This document shows positions 7,240 through 10,525 of a stretch of 10,525 nt of DNA, piece after piece (the stretch's first letter is position 1; the number at the start of each line of letters is the position of its first letter). A program made the translations under genes and the position numbers. Source of the stretch: Cephalothrix simula (lineage: Eukaryota; Nemertea; Palaeonemertea; Archinemertea; Cephalotrichidae); NCBI GenBank assembly GCA_035591015.1, contig JAXIUW010222619.1, positions 1 to 10,525 on the forward strand, written 5' to 3'. The notes under the pieces were generated by a model, which ran no database searches, was not told the DNA's origin, and saw only the letters and a program-made list of their open reading frames with translations.

Positions 7240-7689
7240 TTATTGAGGAGACACACGAAGTTCGCTGTCACTAATTTTTAGAACAGGTAACTTAAGAGAA
7301 GTCTTGTTTAGTCCAAAATTTTCCATAAGTGACCTCAGAATATAATCATCAATACTGGGGACATCTAATGCCCTTGTCCGTCCCAGTAGGCAATTCCGTA
7401 GAATAATTTCAGTTCTATTCAAAATAAGTTCTCTGTAGAGAGTTTCTAACCTTGTTTTAAAATCCACTAAATGATCATCACGTGACTTCACTGCGCTCTT
7501 ATACCGCTGGTAATTTTTTCCAATGTCAAGGTCATCATCATCCGAGGATAATAGTCTCATTAGTAAAATGGTGTCATCAGGAGTACTTGAACTGACGGTA
7601 CTGTCGCTAACAGGGCCTGACTTTTTTCTCTCCCTGTAAGGTCCCTTATCATATCTTTTTCTTGACCTTTGAAGGATTACGGGCGGCAT
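7240..7689 (-). CDS. Orphan 149-residue open frame, possibly a terminal exon or repeat-borne frame
   Basis: This is the longest open frame in the window. It runs from an ATG at 7689, preceded by an in-frame TAA, to TAA at 7240. The N-terminal third is basic (RSRKRYDKGPYRERKK), then Ser/Thr-rich with an acidic SSDDDDLD near residues 48-55. The rest is charged and likely helical, with DFKTRLETLYRELILNRTEI near residues 75-95. No signal peptide, membrane segment or catalytic motif is visible. A good splice acceptor, TTAATTTCAG, lies 22 bases upstream, at 7712-7713, so the ATG may sit in a spliced terminal exon with an upstream 5' untranslated exon. I do not recognise the family. A truncated, frameshifted copy at 3959-4613 shows that the sequence has been duplicated, which fits either a small gene family or a frame carried by a mobile element. 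Confidence 0.5.
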   Translation of the reverse strand: MPPVILQRSRKRYDKGPYRERKKSGPVSDSTVSSSTPDDTILLMRLLSSDDDDLDIGKNYQRYKSAVKSRDDHLVDFKTRLETLYRELILNRTEIILRNCLLGRTRALDVPSIDDYILRSLMENFGLNKTSLKLPVLKISDSELRVSPQ

Positions 7690-7714
7690 GATTCTTTAAA
7701 GTTTTGAATCTCTG

Positions 7715-9075
7715 AAATTAAGATAATACCATGGTATAGGAAAGATAATAAATAAGGCAATATACATGAAACGAACTACGAGCCCTTTTTGGCCCAAAGA
7801 TGACCATAGCGCGGAGACCCTTTATGACAAAAAGATGGCGCAAAATGTTTATTTTTTCGAATCCTAGAAATTGTCACTCAAAATAACACTTAAGGCCATT
7901 TTTGGGGAGTATTTTTCCGAGCATGCTGGACCTCATTTACCACTAAAACTGTATCTGGCCGAACGCATTAAGCTAGTTTTTAAATATTTTCGAATTTGGT
8001 AATCCGAGATCCGCGCCAAGGGTAACATAACACGTGTCTTAAAACAAGTTTTACGCCAGTGCCCTGCGCCCGAAATTTTACAATGATAAAATTGGAACTT
8101 TAAAAGAAACTAATTTTCGGAATCCTAGAGCTAGGATTTTCTTTATTTTTGCACGTATTTGCGCGTATTATTGATTTAAAAAGTCAAAAATTTTCTACGC
8201 TGAGTCACTTTTTTTAATAAAAAAACTAGGGTTAAACAAGCATCAATGTGCGTTGTAATTCATACTCATGCTGACTCTCTTTGCCAGATTATTGAAACCG
8301 TTTCTAAATTGAGCACCACGCCGGTCCGGGTAATAAAAAAATGTTGAAAAATTACACAGAGGTTATCGTGATACCCGAATTATAACCAAGGAAAAGGCAA
8401 TTTATGTGTTCCGAAAATGTTGTTACAAGTTTAAAGTTTCTTTCGGAATGACCTTTTTTCTATAAGCATGATTCCTCCACTTTATGCTATCGGCGAATCG
8501 CATTTCGTTTTCGGTCCGGCCATATTGAATTGGTTAATGTATCAAATTTGTAATTTTTGTCTGGTTGATTTAGGAAAAATCAGTTCCATTGATACTAGTG
8601 GGTTGTGACCTCTGACTTGCTTGAGGCTTAGTGAAGTATTTTGATTTCTTTTTGTCGCTTTTTGCAGGTTGAAAAAAGGTCAGGAAAATAATCATTCGAA
8701 CAAAAAAATTGATGTTGAAGTGCGGTACCCCATTGTATTTTTGATGGCAGATAATAGTCTTTTTTGACAAAACTGTTGGGAACTTTCAATTAAGACCCCC
8801 AAGCTTGTGGACAGAATGATTTGTTATTTTTTGCCTCTTTAAGTTAAATTATTTCCTTTCCGTTAAAGGATTAGGCGAGTTAAAAATATCAGAGCCTATA
8901 AATGAACGGATAAAAGTAATGATATTATTAACCCAGATTTTAAAACTTTTAGAAAAAAAAGCATCAATCTCAGTAATAATAAATTTCAAGCAATACATTT
9001 TCTAATTTTGTACAAATAATACAATTTGATGAGGCACCGTAATGTGAAAATTTCGGTCCCCCCAGTCGAATCTCC
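7715..9075. other. Intergenic or intronic DNA, no gene seen
   Basis: No frame with coding character. One palindrome, AATCCTAGAGCTAGGATT, lies at 8121-8138. TTAACCC at 8928-8934 resembles a piggyBac-type end but has no convincing partner. Confidence 0.5.
8121..8138. repeat. Perfect 18-bp palindrome
   Basis: AATCCTAG, AG, CTAGGATT: 8-bp arms with a two-base centre. GAATCCTAG also occurs near 7859. Confidence 0.6.
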
Positions 9076-9083
9076 TAGAAGGG

Positions 9084-9450
9084 CAGGGTCGTAGCGAAGT
9101 GGATGTGATTGGGGGTAAATAATTAAAATTGCCCGACGACGGGTGTCCAGGGGGAAGCATCCCCCTTGCCGCCTGAGGCGAAATTTTTTTCAAATTCGCA
9201 CGATGTTTTGATACGCATTTAAAATGCATGTTAAAAACATACACCTAGGGCCTTTATTTTCTAAAAAGTTTTCATGGACGCCCATTCTTAGCAAAATTAT
9301 TCGGCCAGGAACAAAAATATATGGTGAATTTGGGATATTTTTGGAAAACTTGTTGGGCTCTGCCCGACGAGTTTTGCCCGACTATTTTGGCCGTCGAGCT
9401 CCTGTTGGGGGGTGAGTCACCCCCTTCACCCCCCGGTCGCTACGGCCCTG
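9084..9450. mobile_element. 367-bp non-autonomous hAT element with perfect 8-bp target duplication
   Basis: The ends are CAGGGTCGTAGCGA (9084-9097) and the reverse complement of CAGGGCCGTAGCGA (9437-9450), 13 of 14 matching. The identical octamer TAGAAGGG flanks both sides (9076-9083 and 9451-9458). CAGGG-type termini with an 8-bp duplication define the hAT superfamily. Next to each end are G- or C-rich inverted segments (CAGGGGGAAGCATCCCCCTTG at about 9149, and a GGGGGGTGA/TCACCCCC hairpin near 9410-9427), and GCCCGACGA recurs at 9132 and 9362. There is no transposase frame, so movement would need an enzyme supplied elsewhere. Confidence 0.9.
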
Positions 9451-9506
9451 TAGAAGGGGCATGAAAAGTTACACACCATGGAGGGTTTCTAATTTTTTGC
9501 CGTTTG

Positions 9507-10043
9507 AAAATATACTAAGTCTCACTTTTAGTGGTTTTTAAGGGAGCATTTAGGGTTTTTTGGCATATCAAATAACAAATGACCCAAATTCCGAGGTCTT
9601 ATAGTTGCAAAATTGCCACCTCTGGATGAGGCTCATGGGATCATAATTATGACCTTTGACACTGACCCCCCAAATTATATCGAATTCACTAAGTTTATAG
9701 CATTTTTATGACTTTTCTAAGAGTTATGTCATAACAGTTTGAATTGCCGATCCATTTGATTGGCTCATGAAGTAATGACAGGTAATAGTCGATGATTTTG
9801 ATCGATCCACGTGCAAAACTTCAATGATTTATACTGTACAATGCACGAATTCGTATACCTTGAACAGGCGTGTTGTGCGCATGAGCAACATCTTGGGGAT
9901 TTTCAAATAGTGCAAATCTCTGGTTACTTTTTAATTCAATATTTTGCATCACGCATTCATCAGGGAAGATTGAGGAAGATATAATTTGTTGCCAATTGGC
10001 AACGATGGCCACTAAAGGGTTAAAGTGGGACTTAGTCTATTTT
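9507..10043. mobile_element. Inverted-repeat-bounded segment with a piggyBac-like TTAA junction
   Basis: The left arm 9507-9534 (AAAATATACTAAGTCTCACT then TTTTAGTGG) is matched in reverse complement at 10009-10043. The right arm carries seven extra bases, so TTAACCC appears only there. On the minus strand the right side reads TTAA then CCCTTTAGTGGCC, resembling piggyBac ends (CCCTTT after TTAA). The left side lacks an intact equivalent. The perfect palindrome GTTGCCAATTGGCAAC (9988-10003) sits just inside the right arm. It may be one element of about 540 bp or two unrelated overlapping ones. Confidence 0.5.
9988..10003. repeat. Perfect 16-bp palindrome
   Basis: GTTGCCAATTGGCAAC. Related words occur at about 4999 (GTTGCCAATTGCC). 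Confidence 0.8.
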
Positions 10044-10092
10044 AAAATTTTTTGCTCATTTTGCACCACCATTTACCGAAACATGTCCAGAG

Positions 10093-10197
10093 CTTTTCGC
10101 GTTCCGCGAGTCGCAAATCGCGAGTTGTGAAACCGCGAATTGAAAATCTTTTCGCGTTCTGCAAGTCGCGAATTGTAAAACCGCGAATTACATGTTC
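10093..10197 (+). repeat. 55-bp tandem dimer rich in CGCG
   Basis: CTTTTCGCGTTC starts at 10093 and again at 10148. Both copies run through GTCGC, AATTGTAAAACCGCGAATT-type sequence to a final GAATT. The second copy is slightly shorter. It merges on the right into the larger TCGCGA array. Confidence 0.75.
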
Positions 10198-10202
10198 CCA
10201 AT

Positions 10203-10525
10203 TCACGAGCGCGAATTAATTCGCGACCGCGAGTCGCGAATCGCGAATTGACAACTAGCTGGCCTGAGATGTAAATCGCGAATTGCGAGTCGCGAATCGC
10301 GAATTGACATGTCAGAGTGAAAAGAAATCGTAGAGTCCAACAGCCCTGGGATCTTGTAAATCGCGAATCGCGAGTCGCGAATCGCGAATTGACATGTCCG
10401 AGTGAAAAGAAATCGTAGAATCCACCAGGCCTGAGATGTAAATCGTGAATCGCGAATTGACATGTCCGAGTGAAAAGAAATCGTAGAATCCAGCAGGCCT
10501 GAGATGTAAATCGCTAGTCGCGAAT
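10203..10525 (+). repeat. Higher-order TCGCGA tandem repeat, running off the window
   Basis: Units begin at 10262, 10343, 10429 and 10497 with GCCTGAGATGTAAATCG or close variants. Each has a variable block of TCGCGAAT/TCGCGAGT words, then GAATTGACATGTCCGAGTG, then AAAAGAAATCGTAGAATCCA. Unit lengths are 81, 86 and 68 bases; the difference lies mostly in the number of inner TCGCGA words. A partial unit precedes at 10224-10261. The array is CpG-dense in otherwise CpG-poor DNA, and the last unit is cut by the window end. The long minus-strand frame here is a by-product of the repeat. Confidence 0.9.

Noticed and set aside
8928-8934. TTAACCC as the left end of a piggyBac element ending at 10019
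   Set aside because: Only seven bases agree with the right end, and a complete hAT element lies between. A nearer inverted partner exists at 9507.
9224-9415. Plus-strand 63-codon frame and overlapping minus-strand frame at 9002-9244
   Set aside because: Both lie mostly within or across the border of the hAT element and show no protein motif.
10203-10463. 86-codon minus-strand frame
   Set aside because: It is the translation of the TCGCGA satellite; its repeated peptide simply mirrors the DNA repeat.

Overview
This is eukaryotic, AT-rich, low-gene-density DNA. It carries one convincing spliced protein gene, one orphan reading frame that looks intact, decayed coding remnants, and many short non-autonomous mobile elements and tandem arrays. 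The organism cannot be named from the sequence alone. A marine invertebrate, most plausibly a bivalve mollusc, is suggested by four facts: GT-AG introns, a tRNA-derived SINE, abundant short inverted-repeat elements, and four exact copies of the palindrome ATACATGTAT. The species inference is weak; the eukaryotic call is firm.

Layout. Positions 333-2304 (minus strand) hold a complete four-exon gene for a 217-residue NAD(P)-binding Rossmann protein of the biliverdin reductase B / NADPH flavin reductase type, with a TATA-like box just upstream. Its first intron contains a tRNA-Leu/Ser-like SINE. Positions 2514-3379 (minus) hold a decayed coiled-coil exon split by a short inverted-repeat element; removing that element rejoins one frame. 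Positions 3674-3945 are a second inverted-repeat element filled with TTAGGG-type and GATGTGGC-type words. Positions 3959-4613 are a broken copy of the end of the 149-residue frame found intact at 7240-7689. The broken copy is interrupted by a 431-bp element with an 8-bp target duplication, and the intact copy preserves the empty site.

Positions 5470-6060 hold an AATCTT array, an 88-bp foldback and a 20-bp tandem repeat. Positions 6060-7200 and 7715-9075 show no gene I can support. A 367-bp hAT-type element with a perfect 8-bp duplication lies at 9084-9450. It is followed by a region bounded by inverted repeats (9507-10043). The right end (10093-10525) is a CpG-rich higher-order tandem repeat built on TCGCGA and runs off the window.

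No operon, CRISPR or prokaryotic system is present. I see no evidence of a new multi-gene system. The interest lies in nested element insertions with readable histories, the duplicated orphan frame, and several structured repeats. All homology statements are from memory of families, not searches.
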